A stretch of 64,000 nt of DNA from JBKBUF01 sp046290815 (GCA_046290815.1 JBKBUF010000027.1:3036-67035), one strand, 5' to 3'; shown: positions 33,842 through 43,768, counted from the first letter of the stretch. The notes: generated from the sequence alone by a model not told the origin. Numbers and translations are program-made.

Positions 33842-36800
33842 TTAATTTCCTCCCAAAAGGTAGTCAAGATTAATTTTAACCTGGTTAAACTGATTAATTG
33901 TATTAAGATAGTTCCGCCTGATCTGCATGGCCTCTGTCAGGCTCTGAATGTATTCCAGATATCCGCTCTCGCCGGATCTGTACCCCTTTTCTGCAAACTG
34001 AATCAAAGAGGCTGACTGTGGCAGGGCTCTGCTGATATAATATTCCCTGCTGCGCTCCAATTTTTGATATTCTCTTTTCAGACGCTCTGCTTCTGTTTCC
34101 AGAAGCAATTTCTGATTTTGAAAATTGTATTGGGCTACCTGCTCATTCAATTCCGATGCTTTAATTTTCGCCCTTGCCGGTTTCATCCATAATGGTATAC
34201 CTATACCTCCGAAAACATAATGAAACCTGTCGCTCCTGCCATAAAACCTTTCAGGCTGTTCAGCATGTTGACGATAAAACCCTATCAAGGTATGAGAAGT
34301 AACACCAAAATTTATTTCCGGAAAAAATGCGGAGCGGAATAGTTTTGTTTGTAATTTTGCTACCTCTACCTGCTGCCTTCCGGAAATAAGAATAGGATTT
34401 GCCTCAAGATTACCTTGCCCTGAAAATACAGGACTGTACTCAACAGAACTACCTGAACAGATAACATCTTCTGAAATATTCAGCAGCTTACCTAACTGCT
34501 TTCTTAAAATGTCAGCATCGGCCTGAGCCTGAAATAAAGCGTTCTGCACTTCCATAAGCCTGCTGTCGGCAGTGAGTTTTTCCAAATAATTTGATTCTCC
34601 GGTACGGTATCTCAGATCTGCACTGCGTGAAAAATTCTTGTAAATACTATCCTGATACCGGAAGAGTTTAATCATTTCTTCAGCCACCAGACATTGATAA
34701 AAGATAATCCTCACTTCACGCTGTAGCTGATTTTTTGAAACCGACAATCGCAACTCAGCACTTTTGATCAATTGATCAGACAGCTGAACATTTCTGGCAT
34801 AAGATAAGGGAGATCCGAAATTCTGGCTTATGGAAAATGAATTATCAACTTCAAAACTATTGTAATTACCATAGACAAAGCTAAGATTGGTAGTTGGAAG
34901 TTCAACAGCAGATCTTCTCAATACTCTATGCCTTTCACTTTCCAGAGACACAGCTCTGATGTTAGGGTTATTTTCCAGTGCAATGTTTACAGCTTCCTCT
35001 ACATTAAGAGTTCTTGGTTGCTGTGCATAAGAAATCACCGGTAATAATAATGGCAATAAAAATACTCCGGCTTTACCTAATGAAATATTTCCTGTATTTC
35101 CTGATCTGTTTTTTTCAGAATAACTATAAAGGACAGGCAATACAAGCAAAGTAAGAATGGTAGATGTCACCAGTCCCCCGATAACTACAGTTGCCAATGG
35201 CTTTTGCACCTCGGCGCCTGCGCTACCTGAAAGTGCCATAGGAAGAAAACCGAGAGAAGCAACTGCAGCAGTCATAATGACAGGACGCAACCTTTCTTTT
35301 GTTCCTTCAAAAATTCTATCCGTAACATCAGACATGCCATCCTTTTCCAGTTGATTGAAGCAGGATATTAATACAATCCCATTAAGTACAGCCACACCAA
35401 ACAAAGCTATAAAGCCAATTCCGGCAGAAATACTGAAAGGCATATCGCGGAGATAAAGTGCAAAAATACCACCTACTGCAGCAAAAGGAATTGCAGTAAA
35501 AATCATAATGGTTTGCTTCACTGAACCAAAAGTAAAATAAAGCAACATAAAAATTAATGCCAGCGCTACCGGAACAGCTACAGCCAAACGGTTTTTTGCT
35601 TCCAGCAGATTTTCAAATTGCCCGCCATAAGTTACATAATACCCGGGCTTTAGTTTAAGCTTAGAATCCAGCGTTTCTTGTATTTCATTTACCAATGATT
35701 CAACATCTCGATTCCTGACATTGATACCTATTGTAATTCTTCTTTTGGCATCTTCTCTGGAAATCTGCATCGGACCTTTTTCATAATTTATCTCAGCCAC
35801 CTCTGTTATCGGAATCTGCTGTCCGTTGGCAATTGGAATATAAAGACTTTTTACATCTGAAATATTTTCCCGCAAACTTTCTTTTAATCTCACCACCAGC
35901 TCAAATCTTTTTTCCCCGTCAAATACCAAACCTGCTACCTCTCCTGCAAAAGCAGTTCTGACAATACTGTTTACATCATTTATATTTAAGCCATACCTGG
36001 CAAGATTTTCTCTTTTAAATTTAACCACTATCTGTGGCAGGCCTGTAACTTTCTCTACATATATATCACCAACACCTTGTTTTTTACTTATAAGATCAGC
36101 GGCTTTTTGAGCCTTGGAAGAAAGCTCATCAAGATCCTCACCGAATATCTTCACTGCTATATCCTGTCTTACACCAGTCATCAGTTCATTAAAACGCATC
36201 TGGATAGGTTGCTGAAATCCGAATTCCACACCAGGTATAACGGAAAGCGCATCATTCATTTTTTCTGCCAGCTCTTCCCTGCCGGAGGCACTTACCCACT
36301 CACTTTTATCTTTTAAGATTACCATGAGATCGCAAGCCTCTATTGGCATAGGATCGGTAGGAATTTCTGCAGTACCGATCTTACCGATAACCTGTTTTAC
36401 TTCAGGAAAATTTTTCAATAAAATATCTGCTGCTTTCTGCGATGTCTCAATAGTTTGAGACAAGGAACTTCCTGAAAGCAATCTTGTCTCTACGGCAAAA
36501 TCACCTTCTTCAAGCGTCGGAAGAAATTCTCCTCCCAAACCGGAAAAGGTAAATAAAGAAATAAAAGTAAGAGCTATCGCAGTTCCTACAACAGTTTTCT
36601 TATGCTTCAGTGATTTAACCAAAAGTGGATTATAAATTTTTTGACAAAAGTTTATTATCCTATCAGAAATAGACGTTTGAGTTACATTTCCACCTTTTAA
36701 TACCAAAGCAGACATCATTGGCACATAAGTAAGAGAAAGAATAAATGCACCCAAAATGGCAAACGATACTGTTTGCGCCATAGGAGTAAACATCTTTCCT

Positions 36801-38212
36801 TCTATACCGGAAAGCGTTAGTATAGGAAGATAAACAATCAATATTATAATTTCCCCGAATGCTGCAGACTTTCGGATCTTCACTGCTGCCCCAAGCACTT
36901 CTTCGTCCAGTTCCTGCTGGCTTATTTCGGCAGTTCTATTGATTTTACTTATGCGGTGCACTATTGATTCTACAATTATCACAGCACCATCTACAATAAT
37001 TCCGAAATCAATTGCTCCAAGGCTCATCAGATTTCCTGAAATTCCAAATACATTCATCATTGCTATGGCAAACAACATGGAAAGCGGAATTACCGAAGCG
37101 ACTACAAGCCCAGCCCGGAAATTACCCAACAGTAATACCAGCACGAAAACAACTATCAATCCGCCTTCAATAAGATTCTTTGAAACGGTGGTGATGGTTC
37201 TGTCTACCAATTCTGATCTGTCAAGGAACGGATCTATGTAAAGTCCTTCCGGTAAAGATTTTTCAATCTTATCTATCCTTTCCTTTACATTTTTTATTAC
37301 CTGACTTGAATTTTCCCCTTTAAGCATCAGCACAAGGCCACCTACCGCTTCCCCTTCATTATTTCTTGTCATGGCACCATATCTTACTGCTGATCCATAT
37401 CTGATCTCTGCAACATCCCTTATCAGCAAGGGAACACCATTAACATTTTTTACCACCACAGTTTCCAGATCGCTTTTGCCTTTCACTAGCCCTACACTCC
37501 TGATAAAGTATGCATTTGGTTTTTTGTCAATGTAAGCTCCTCCTGTATTCTGATTATTTTTTTGCAAGGCTTCAAATAACTCAGGAATTGTTACTCCCAT
37601 TCCTCTTAATCGTGAAGGGTCTATAGCGATTTCATATTGTCGCAGATTTCCTCCGAAAGAACTGACATCAGCTATTCCGGGAGTACCCAGTAATTGACGC
37701 TTGACTATCCAATCCTGAATAGTCCTAAGGTCCATAGTACTAAATTTGTTTTCGTAACCTTCCTTGGCTCTGATGGTATATTGATAAATTTCGCTAAGTC
37801 CGGTAGAAATTGGAGCCATTTCAGGGACACCGTAACCGGGAGGTATCTGGGTTTGGGCAGATCTTATTCTTTCGCTTACGTGCTGTCTGGCATCAAGAAT
37901 ATTAACATGGTCTTTGAATACTATCGTCACTACAGATAGTCCGAAACGGGAGATGGACCTCACTTCAACCACATCAGGGATAGTGGCCAGGGCTATCTCA
38001 ACAGGATAGGTTATATATTTTTCAATCTCCTGCGCTGCTAATGTTGGGGCAGTAGTAATCACCTGCACCTGATTATTGGTAATATCCGGAACGGCATCTA
38101 TCGGCAGCTTGCTAAGAGAATAAACTCCCCAAACAACAAGCGCCAGTACCATTATACCGGTTACCAGTTTATTCCTGATGGAAAATGCAATCAGGTCATC
38201 TATCAGTTTCAT
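33842..38212 (-). CDS. heavy-metal RND pump (CusA/CzcA) fused to TolC-like outer-membrane channel
   Basis: A 1456-residue fusion. Residues 1-1040 are an HME-type RND pump: N-terminal helix, periplasmic porter domains, and the proton-relay helix DFGIIVDGAVIIVES characteristic of CzcA/CusA. After the last pump helix (about 1015-1035) comes a basic stretch and then a hydrophobic, signal-peptide-like segment ending ISYAQ (about 1045-1065). Residues 1070-1456 are an outer-membrane efflux protein with two OEP repeats (LNVEEAVNIALENNPNIRA; long helices; YRSGESGYLEYIQSLTEA). Such fusions are known among Bacteroidota CusA homologues. Whether the chain stays whole or is cut at the internal segment is open. 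With the adaptor gene downstream this makes a complete tripartite system. Confidence 0.9.
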   Translation of the reverse strand: MKLIDDLIAFSIRNKLVTGIMVLALVVWGVYSLSKLPIDAVPDITNNQVQVITTAPTLAAQEIEKYITYPVEIALATIPDVVEVRSISRFGLSVVTIVFKDHVNILDARQHVSERIRSAQTQIPPGYGVPEMAPISTGLSEIYQYTIRAKEGYENKFSTMDLRTIQDWIVKRQLLGTPGIADVSSFGGNLRQYEIAIDPSRLRGMGVTIPELFEALQKNNQNTGGAYIDKKPNAYFIRSVGLVKGKSDLETVVVKNVNGVPLLIRDVAEIRYGSAVRYGAMTRNNEGEAVGGLVLMLKGENSSQVIKNVKERIDKIEKSLPEGLYIDPFLDRSELVDRTITTVSKNLIEGGLIVVFVLVLLLGNFRAGLVVASVIPLSMLFAIAMMNVFGISGNLMSLGAIDFGIIVDGAVIIVESIVHRISKINRTAEISQQELDEEVLGAAVKIRKSAAFGEIIILIVYLPILTLSGIEGKMFTPMAQTVSFAILGAFILSLTYVPMMSALVLKGGNVTQTSISDRIINFCQKIYNPLLVKSLKHKKTVVGTAIALTFISLFTFSGLGGEFLPTLEEGDFAVETRLLSGSSLSQTIETSQKAADILLKNFPEVKQVIGKIGTAEIPTDPMPIEACDLMVILKDKSEWVSASGREELAEKMNDALSVIPGVEFGFQQPIQMRFNELMTGVRQDIAVKIFGEDLDELSSKAQKAADLISKKQGVGDIYVEKVTGLPQIVVKFKRENLARYGLNINDVNSIVRTAFAGEVAGLVFDGEKRFELVVRLKESLRENISDVKSLYIPIANGQQIPITEVAEINYEKGPMQISREDAKRRITIGINVRNRDVESLVNEIQETLDSKLKLKPGYYVTYGGQFENLLEAKNRLAVAVPVALALIFMLLYFTFGSVKQTIMIFTAIPFAAVGGIFALYLRDMPFSISAGIGFIALFGVAVLNGIVLISCFNQLEKDGMSDVTDRIFEGTKERLRPVIMTAAVASLGFLPMALSGSAGAEVQKPLATVVIGGLVTSTILTLLVLPVLYSYSEKNRSGNTGNISLGKAGVFLLPLLLPVISYAQQPRTLNVEEAVNIALENNPNIRAVSLESERHRVLRRSAVELPTTNLSFVYGNYNSFEVDNSFSISQNFGSPLSYARNVQLSDQLIKSAELRLSVSKNQLQREVRIIFYQCLVAEEMIKLFRYQDSIYKNFSRSADLRYRTGESNYLEKLTADSRLMEVQNALFQAQADADILRKQLGKLLNISEDVICSGSSVEYSPVFSGQGNLEANPILISGRQQVEVAKLQTKLFRSAFFPEINFGVTSHTLIGFYRQHAEQPERFYGRSDRFHYVFGGIGIPLWMKPARAKIKASELNEQVAQYNFQNQKLLLETEAERLKREYQKLERSREYYISRALPQSASLIQFAEKGYRSGESGYLEYIQSLTEAMQIRRNYLNTINQFNQVKINLDYLLGGN

Positions 38213-38229
38213 CTGCAGCGACTGTTTTA

Positions 38230-38766
38230 TTAATGATTATGTTCTTCGTTATCGTGATGATGATCATGACCATTGTGTTCATGATCATGATCTGATTCAT
38301 TGGCATGGGAACTGGTTTTATTTGGCACCCCTTCGATTTCAGAATGTCTGATAAGTCCGCCGGTATAAGAAAGGCCAGACATCCACATAAAAGTCAGCAA
38401 TGATCCTGCAATGATCAGCATATTGATAGCCGTCTTTAATTTTCCCTCTGCATTAAACTTAAGTAGTCCAATCAAAGCAAGGCAAGCAACACCAAGTGAA
38501 AAAATCATTCCCAATTTCCCCATTTCCTCATGTTCTTCCAGCATAGATTCATTTACGCCGGGCAAATGTTCTACAACATGCTCAGCTTCGTCACCGGTCA
38601 GATAGACAGGAATTGCTACAATTCCGACAACAATAAATGTGATTAATCCGGCTCTTCTTAATCCTGTACTGCGCCAGATAAGACCGGATACATAGATAAA
38701 AAAGCCAAATAACATTCCAAGCAATGGAACGTGGTTAAGCATCAAATGCCAATGAGTTGAGTTCAT
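38230..38766 (-). CDS. four-helix membrane protein with His-rich tail (DUF2231-like)
   Basis: A 178-residue inner-membrane protein. Four hydrophobic segments (about 13-30, 38-56, 85-103 and 110-130) and conserved-looking HWHLMLNHVPLLG at the start, which fits DUF2231-type proteins. The C-terminus is a histidine/aspartate-rich metal-binding tail (residues 155-178). It lies 17 bases upstream of the RND pump gene, so it is part of the metal-efflux operon and probably senses, buffers or hands over metal. Confidence 0.75.
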   Translation of the reverse strand: MNSTHWHLMLNHVPLLGMLFGFFIYVSGLIWRSTGLRRAGLITFIVVGIVAIPVYLTGDEAEHVVEHLPGVNESMLEEHEEMGKLGMIFSLGVACLALIGLLKFNAEGKLKTAINMLIIAGSLLTFMWMSGLSYTGGLIRHSEIEGVPNKTSSHANESDHDHEHNGHDHHHDNEEHNH

Positions 38767-38909
38767 GGAAATAAAATTTAATTAAGGTTTACAATGAAAA
38801 TACAAGTATAGGAATCAAAGCTGATATCTTATAATCGGACATAATTTGTCTGACCAAACGAAGGACTGCTATTTAAGACCTCGGAAAATAAAGATAGATA
38901 TCAGTATGA

Positions 38910-39284
38910 TTATGCCTTTGGAGGCTGCCAGAAGGAATGTACAAATCCGGAATAAGACGAAGATTCGTTTTGGTTAAAAGCCTCGTTGCGGACAGGTGAT
39001 GGTACATATTCAAGCTTAATTTCAAAAAATGAAACAAGCAACGGACTTACAGTATGAAAATGACTAAAATAAGGAAGTTCACTATGGTTTTCTTTTGAAG
39101 AATGCTCAGAATCCAGGTAGTGCATCACCAAAAATTCTACAAAGCCAAGTTGTTCGTTTTCCTGAATGTGGCTTTGGTAGTGGCGGCACAATTCAGGAAT
39201 TTTGGATAATTCACAAGTATCATTCATCGGCAACAAACTGCTGCCAAGGAAAAACATACCTAAAATGAATGAAATAAGTCTCAT
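38910..39284 (-). CDS. small secreted protein of metal-efflux locus
   Basis: A 124-residue protein with a signal peptide (about 1-20), several histidines and cysteines in the mature part, and a C-terminal SFWQPPKA. Small proteins with this FWQPPK ending commonly precede CzcA-type efflux genes in Bacteroidota; they have no assigned role. It lies 143 bases upstream of the DUF2231-like gene on the same strand. The histidine content (HSELPYFSHFH) would allow metal binding. It is probably periplasmic or surface-exposed. Confidence 0.65.
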   Translation of the reverse strand: MRLISFILGMFFLGSSLLPMNDTCELSKIPELCRHYQSHIQENEQLGFVEFLVMHYLDSEHSSKENHSELPYFSHFHTVSPLLVSFFEIKLEYVPSPVRNEAFNQNESSSYSGFVHSFWQPPKA

Positions 39285-39381
39285 GTAACCTTATCCTTGA
39301 TGTCTTAAACGAATAAATGGATAATATTCGTTTCCAAATTATCCATTTATTTGAATTAAGGAAAGGTTTTTTCACTGTAAA

Positions 39382-39837
39382 TCATTCATCCTCATACTTT
39401 CCGGTAAATTCTGACAGGCGGATTCTGTAAATAATCGTGTTTTCAGAGTGAGCGCCGGTTTTTGAAATATCATTAAGAAACTGAACATGAGGATGTTTGT
39501 CATCATTCACCAGTTCTTTAACCCTTGTAACCAGAGTATGAACCGCATTTCTGGCATCAGAACCTTTGAGTTCTTCATACACGCCCCATGCAAGTACACT
39601 TTTCCAGTCAGAAAAGTCCCTGATATTGTCTACCTGGAAGCAAACTTCAGGATTATTACGCATTATATCAATTTTTGTCCCCTTACAACTATGGCCAAGG
39701 ATACTCAGACTTTCCTTATCATAGCAGTATGTTACGGGAAGAATGAACATACGATCCTTGTCACTGAATCCAATTCTACCTATGTATTCAGAACTAAGCA
39801 CTTCTTCAATATCCGGAGTTGTCAATGTTTTTATCAT
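39382..39837 (-). CDS. pyridoxamine 5'-phosphate oxidase-like flavin-binding protein
   Basis: A 151-residue cytoplasmic split-barrel protein. It has the fold signature of the PNPOx-like/NimA group: IGRIGFSDKDRMFILPVTYCYD (residues 19-40), HSCKGTKIDIMRNNPEVCFQVD (49-70) and WKSVLAWGVYEEL. These proteins bind FMN or a related cofactor; nitroimidazole reductases and general flavin-linked reductases belong here. True PNPOx activity is unlikely given the short length. Follows the universal stress gene by 12 bases, so the two are likely expressed together in stress. Confidence 0.8.
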   Translation of the reverse strand: MIKTLTTPDIEEVLSSEYIGRIGFSDKDRMFILPVTYCYDKESLSILGHSCKGTKIDIMRNNPEVCFQVDNIRDFSDWKSVLAWGVYEELKGSDARNAVHTLVTRVKELVNDDKHPHVQFLNDISKTGAHSENTIIYRIRLSEFTGKYEDE

Positions 39838-39849
39838 CTCTGTTAAAAT

Positions 39850-40701
39850 TTATTGGTCCAAATCATTATCATGAAATACCAGTAAGGGAAGTTTCAGGCT
39901 CGAAGAAATTTTTCTAACTACACTTTTATGATACATACTTTCCATTAAAAAACTTCTTCGTTTATTCATTACCAGCAGATCCGCTTTATGTTCTTCGATA
40001 AAATAATTAATTGTTTTCTCCACATCAGAACCAGCAACTGAATAAAACTTCAGATCAGAATCAGGAATAGCAGACAAAACAGAATCTTTAAATCTCAAGG
40101 AAGAATACTTTATACCATCGGTGTTGTCATCTACATGTATGAGAGAAATTTCAGGCGAATAAGGTTTAGTAAATGAAATCAGCGCCTTCAAATACTGTAA
40201 ATCTTCCGGCAGAAAATTAGCTGCATATACTATCCTTTTGAAACTTGCGCTTTGAATTTTTCCCGGAACAAGCAAAACGGGACATTGTGCATTTTCCAAC
40301 ACCTCCCATGTAATGTCACCGAAAAAATATTTATCCCGGGAGAATCCTGTTCCTGTCGGAATTATTATCAGATCGATATTGTACTTTTTAACTGCATTGA
40401 CAATTTCTTTTGCCGGCTCTCCTTCCTCTATCTGAAAATTAAATTCCAGATCAGGTCTGAGCCTGTAAAGACTTTTGGAATATAGTTCCAGCCGATTTTT
40501 CAGGTTAACCTTGCTGCTTTCCCTCTCCCTACGGGAGATTCCATAAATAGGGGTTATAATACTTAAAACCGGAGGGGTGTATACATTCATCAGAATTATA
40601 CGGGCATTATATCCGGAAAGAAAGGCAGAAGTATAAACCAAAGCATTTTCACATTTTTCAGTGAAATTGACAGGCACCAGAATGTTCAAACGATTTTCCA
40701 T
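39850..40701 (-). CDS. universal stress protein with two Usp domains
   Basis: About 283 residues; start 40701 (MENRLNILVPVNFTEK) is preferred over 40740 because the Usp fold begins right there. Two tandem Usp domains: 1-145, ending near GDITWEVLENAQCPVLLVPG, and 150-283, ending KISSSLKLPLLVF. The ATP-binding G-x2-G-x9-G(S/T) pattern is only partly present in the first domain (PTGTGFSRDKYFFGDI) and not seen in the second (MNKRRSFLMESM). Double-domain Usp proteins are common in Bacteroidota and linked to general or redox stress. Followed by the PNPOx-like gene after 12 bases. Confidence 0.85.
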   Translation of the reverse strand: MENRLNILVPVNFTEKCENALVYTSAFLSGYNARIILMNVYTPPVLSIITPIYGISRRERESSKVNLKNRLELYSKSLYRLRPDLEFNFQIEEGEPAKEIVNAVKKYNIDLIIIPTGTGFSRDKYFFGDITWEVLENAQCPVLLVPGKIQSASFKRIVYAANFLPEDLQYLKALISFTKPYSPEISLIHVDDNTDGIKYSSLRFKDSVLSAIPDSDLKFYSVAGSDVEKTINYFIEEHKADLLVMNKRRSFLMESMYHKSVVRKISSSLKLPLLVFHDNDLDQ

Positions 40702-40824
40702 AGCTAAAAGCCCTGATATAATGCAAGGTCTAACCTTCAACCATATAATTTGTTAATCATAACACACTAATTTTTAAACCTCTTAGGGAGAATGGAGTTT
40801 TATTGTTTGTAACCAGAAGTTTTG

Positions 40825-41664
40825 ATGCAGGGAAAATCCTTCCTATATATCTCCATTTTCTTACTTGCTACAATTACCCGTAGCTACTGCTGTGATGATA
40901 CTTTAACCAACAAAAAATCCATCAAGCGTATATATTTTCCTGTTCTTACCTTTCACCTGGGTGCTTCTGTATTGAATACAGACGGAGACATAAGGCTAAA
41001 CAGCCCGAACCAACGAGGTACGGACCTTGACTATACAAAAGACCTTGGCTTTACGGGATTTGCCTATATGCCCAGGGTAAATATTACAGTCCGCTTTAAG
41101 CGAAACCAGCTTTCATTTCTTGATTTCATCGGATTCAACAGAATTGCTGATACCGAGACCAGGAGGCCTTTCCGATTCGGATTTAAGGAATTTCCGGAAG
41201 GAACGGCCATCAGCTCACGCATGCATATTTACTCTGCCAATATTGCTTACAGACATACCATTATCAGTAACAGATTTGGAGACGTTGGAATCTTAGGAGG
41301 CTTCACAGGATCACACATTTATACTCTTATAACTTTACAAACAGATAAATCAGTAGGAGAAAGTGCCAAAATAATGTATGCATCTCCTCTTATAGGATTT
41401 GAGGCATTCTTTTTTCCCTCACAAAAGATTTTTATCCGTTGTGTTGCGCACTATTTCAACTCTCCATTAACCGGATTCAATTTTGAATCACTATCATTTA
41501 AGCCAACGATCGAATATTTTTTTACAGAAAATATAGGTGCCGGATTCAGATACCACTATTTCAATACCATTGTCAATGACATGTACAAGGAAAGGTTTGA
41601 CGGGCGGTTTGCATACCACTTTCACTCCTGGTCATTATTTGTATGCTATCGGGTATTTCGATAA
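40825..41664 (+). CDS. outer-membrane beta-barrel protein upstream of LytS/LytTR pair
   Basis: About 279 residues; ATG at 40825 is used rather than the in-frame TTG at 40822. Signal peptide about 1-21 (ending TITRSYCC), then alternating amphipathic strands such as YMPRVNITVRFK and HSWSLFVCYRVF, with an aromatic/Arg end suggesting a small barrel. No family was recognised. It is 47 bases upstream of the sensor kinase gene on the same strand, which suggests one operon and perhaps a role in sensing or as a target of the system. Confidence 0.65.
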   Translation: MQGKSFLYISIFLLATITRSYCCDDTLTNKKSIKRIYFPVLTFHLGASVLNTDGDIRLNSPNQRGTDLDYTKDLGFTGFAYMPRVNITVRFKRNQLSFLDFIGFNRIADTETRRPFRFGFKEFPEGTAISSRMHIYSANIAYRHTIISNRFGDVGILGGFTGSHIYTLITLQTDKSVGESAKIMYASPLIGFEAFFFPSQKIFIRCVAHYFNSPLTGFNFESLSFKPTIEYFFTENIGAGFRYHYFNTIVNDMYKERFDGRFAYHFHSWSLFVCYRVFR

Positions 41665-41711
41665 AGTTGAATGGATATTTAATTAAACTCAAAAATCTGA
41701 ATTATTTAAAA

Positions 41712-42776
41712 ATGGGAGAGAGTTTTATTTCAAAAAAGATAACTAAAATATTGATCCATCTGCTCGGATGGTTATGCTTTTTGTTTTATCCGTTCTTTTT
41801 AGGACTTCCTTTCAGAGAAGATCTTTTATCAAAATTTTTCTTGCATACCATTTTACTTGCAGGCTTCTTTTACCTCAACAGTCATGTATTAGTGCCGAAG
41901 TTTCTTACTACCAGAAAATTCAGCTACTACCTGGCATTTACAATTTTTATCATTTCTGTAATTGTTTTTATAAACTACTATTTCAAAGGGATTCTTGAGA
42001 TGGACAGCAAGGATTTTCCTTTAAAAGAAATAAATAAAAACTTTTCTTATATGAGTGATGATGCGAAGATAGTTTCCCGATCCGTAATTTCTTCTTTGTT
42101 TATTCTTGCCGTAAGTATTAGTTATAGCTTATTATCGGAATATTTCAAAAATGAGAGAAGGAAGAAGGAAATAGAAAACCAGCACTTGAGTTCTGAACTT
42201 TCCTTTTTGAAGTCCCAGGTAAGTCCTCACTTTCTTTTTAACACCCTAAACAATATATACTCCCTTACATTAAATAATTCTGAAGCATCAGGGGCCATAC
42301 TGAAACTATCGGAACTTTTACGATATATGCTTTATGAGTCGGATGAAAAGGAAGTTAGCCTTGCAAAAGAAGTAAAGTATCTCCAAAACTACATAGAGTT
42401 ACAAAAGATGAGAATCAAGAAAGAGGTTAATATACATTTAAATATCAGTGGAGATATAGAAAAAGAAAATATTGCCCCCATGCTGTTGATCCCATTTATT
42501 GAAAATGCCTTTAAACATGGTGTACTTTCTTCGGACAAAACTTATATCAGTACCGAAATAAAACTGGAAGGGAAAATCTTATTAGTATACATAGAAAATA
42601 ATTGCACCGAAAACACTCAAAAGGATTATGCTTCAGGTATTGGACTTACAAATGTTAAGCGAAGGCTGGAATTATTATACCCTGAAAAACACTGGTTGAA
42701 GGTCGAAAGGTCAGAATCAAAATTTATCGTAAAACTGAAAATAAATCTTGGCAATGATGAGATGCATAGCAATTGA
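41712..42776 (+). CDS. LytS/YehU-type sensor histidine kinase
   Basis: 354 residues when started at 41712 (MGESFISKK); an earlier frame overlaps the upstream gene. Four membrane helices (about 12-32, 40-60, 72-92 and 124-145), a short coiled linker, then a His_kinase domain with the phosphoacceptor motif FLKSQVSPHFLFNTLN (His173), SELLRYMLYES, and an ATPase domain with NAFKHG and GIGLTNVKRRLELLY. Such kinases pair with LytTR response regulators; the partner gene overlaps by about 20 bases at its 3' end. The signal is unknown; no extracellular sensor domain is evident, so it may sense membrane state. Confidence 0.9.
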   Translation: MGESFISKKITKILIHLLGWLCFLFYPFFLGLPFREDLLSKFFLHTILLAGFFYLNSHVLVPKFLTTRKFSYYLAFTIFIISVIVFINYYFKGILEMDSKDFPLKEINKNFSYMSDDAKIVSRSVISSLFILAVSISYSLLSEYFKNERRKKEIENQHLSSELSFLKSQVSPHFLFNTLNNIYSLTLNNSEASGAILKLSELLRYMLYESDEKEVSLAKEVKYLQNYIELQKMRIKKEVNIHLNISGDIEKENIAPMLLIPFIENAFKHGVLSSDKTYISTEIKLEGKILLVYIENNCTENTQKDYASGIGLTNVKRRLELLYPEKHWLKVERSESKFIVKLKINLGNDEMHSN

Positions 42777-43449
42777 CGACGAGCCATTAGCATTGGATGT
42801 CATTAAAAACTACATGGAGAAAATTCCTTTTGCAGAATTGTCGGGAATATTTGGCAGTGCACCGGATGCAGCAGCATATATTTCAGCCGAAGAGCCCGAC
42901 CTCATCTTTCTGGATATTCAAATGCCGGAAATTTCAGGGATCCAATTTTTGAAAAGTTTGGCAAATCCTCCAATAGTTATTTTCACTACTGCTTATGAAA
43001 AATTTGCTTTGGAAGGATTTGAACTCAATGTGACGGATTATTTATTGAAGCCCTTTTCATTTGAAAGATTTTTTAAAGCTGTTTCTAAAGCTCACGAAAT
43101 TTACTCACTTAAAAAAAGTTCCATTCCAGATGATGAAAAAGATTACTTTTTTGTAAAAAGCGATTACCAGCAGCTTAAAATAAATTTCAGAGATATTATC
43201 TACGTAGAAGGCCTCAAAGATTACGTCAAAATCTTTACCGGTCCCAAACCGATACTAGCCCATTCAAATCTGAAAGGCATGGAAAGCAAATTACCTGCAT
43301 CGAAATTTTTAAGAGTTCACAAATCTTATATAATATCAATTGAAAAAATAGAGGCCGTTCAGAAATCAATGATCAGAGTGAGTGGCGTGGAAATACCGGT
43401 AGGTGAAATGTATAAAGCAGTCGTTGAGGACTTACTAAAACAAAAGTAA
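42754..43449 (+). CDS. LytTR-family response regulator
   Basis: About 232 residues. Receiver domain 1-118 with acidic pocket Asp8/Asp9, phospho-acceptor Asp54 in FLDIQMP, and the conserved Lys in LLKPFSF. LytTR DNA-binding domain about 128-230 (YFFVKSDYQQLKINFRDIIY, FLRVHKSYIISIEKIE). It binds direct repeats in promoters. ATG at 42754 (or 42757) lies inside the kinase 3' end, giving translational coupling. Targets are unknown; the upstream beta-barrel gene is a candidate. Downstream is a 230-base gap with a terminator. Confidence 0.92.
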   Translation: MMRCIAIDDEPLALDVIKNYMEKIPFAELSGIFGSAPDAAAYISAEEPDLIFLDIQMPEISGIQFLKSLANPPIVIFTTAYEKFALEGFELNVTDYLLKPFSFERFFKAVSKAHEIYSLKKSSIPDDEKDYFFVKSDYQQLKINFRDIIYVEGLKDYVKIFTGPKPILAHSNLKGMESKLPASKFLRVHKSYIISIEKIEAVQKSMIRVSGVEIPVGEMYKAVVEDLLKQK

Positions 43450-43768
43450 CTAATTCTCACTTTCACGACCAAAACTTTGCCTCAAGGTTAAGGATAGACC
43501 TTGAATAATACCTACAAATTATCCCCTACGTCTTTACTTTTTGCCTGTTGGTATAAGCTTTTTATTTTCATAAAATTATACAAGCTGTTTTGTGGTTAAG
43601 CTTATAATTAAACAGAAAATCAAAACACAAGACAAACAATTTCATTTTTTCATCGACATTTTTTTTGGGAATACAGTGAGGCAGGCGGTGTGCGCCTGCC
43701 TATTTTTTGACTGGGATTTCAAGTTTAATTTGATTGACAGGATTGACAAAATGAATTTCGGCAAGATG
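43450..43768. other. 319-bp intergenic region with terminator
   Basis: No supportable protein gene. AT-rich sequence precedes a strong plus-strand terminator at 43679-43708, 230 bases past the response-regulator stop. It could be a long 3' UTR or a small RNA gene. A 68-codon frame reads through the terminator and was rejected. Confidence 0.6.
43679..43708 (+). terminator. strong intrinsic terminator
   Basis: Perfect 9-bp stem AGGCAGGCG/CGCCTGCCT with a 5-base loop, followed by ATTTTTT. Plus-strand orientation; ends the beta-barrel/LytTR operon or a small RNA. Confidence 0.9.
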
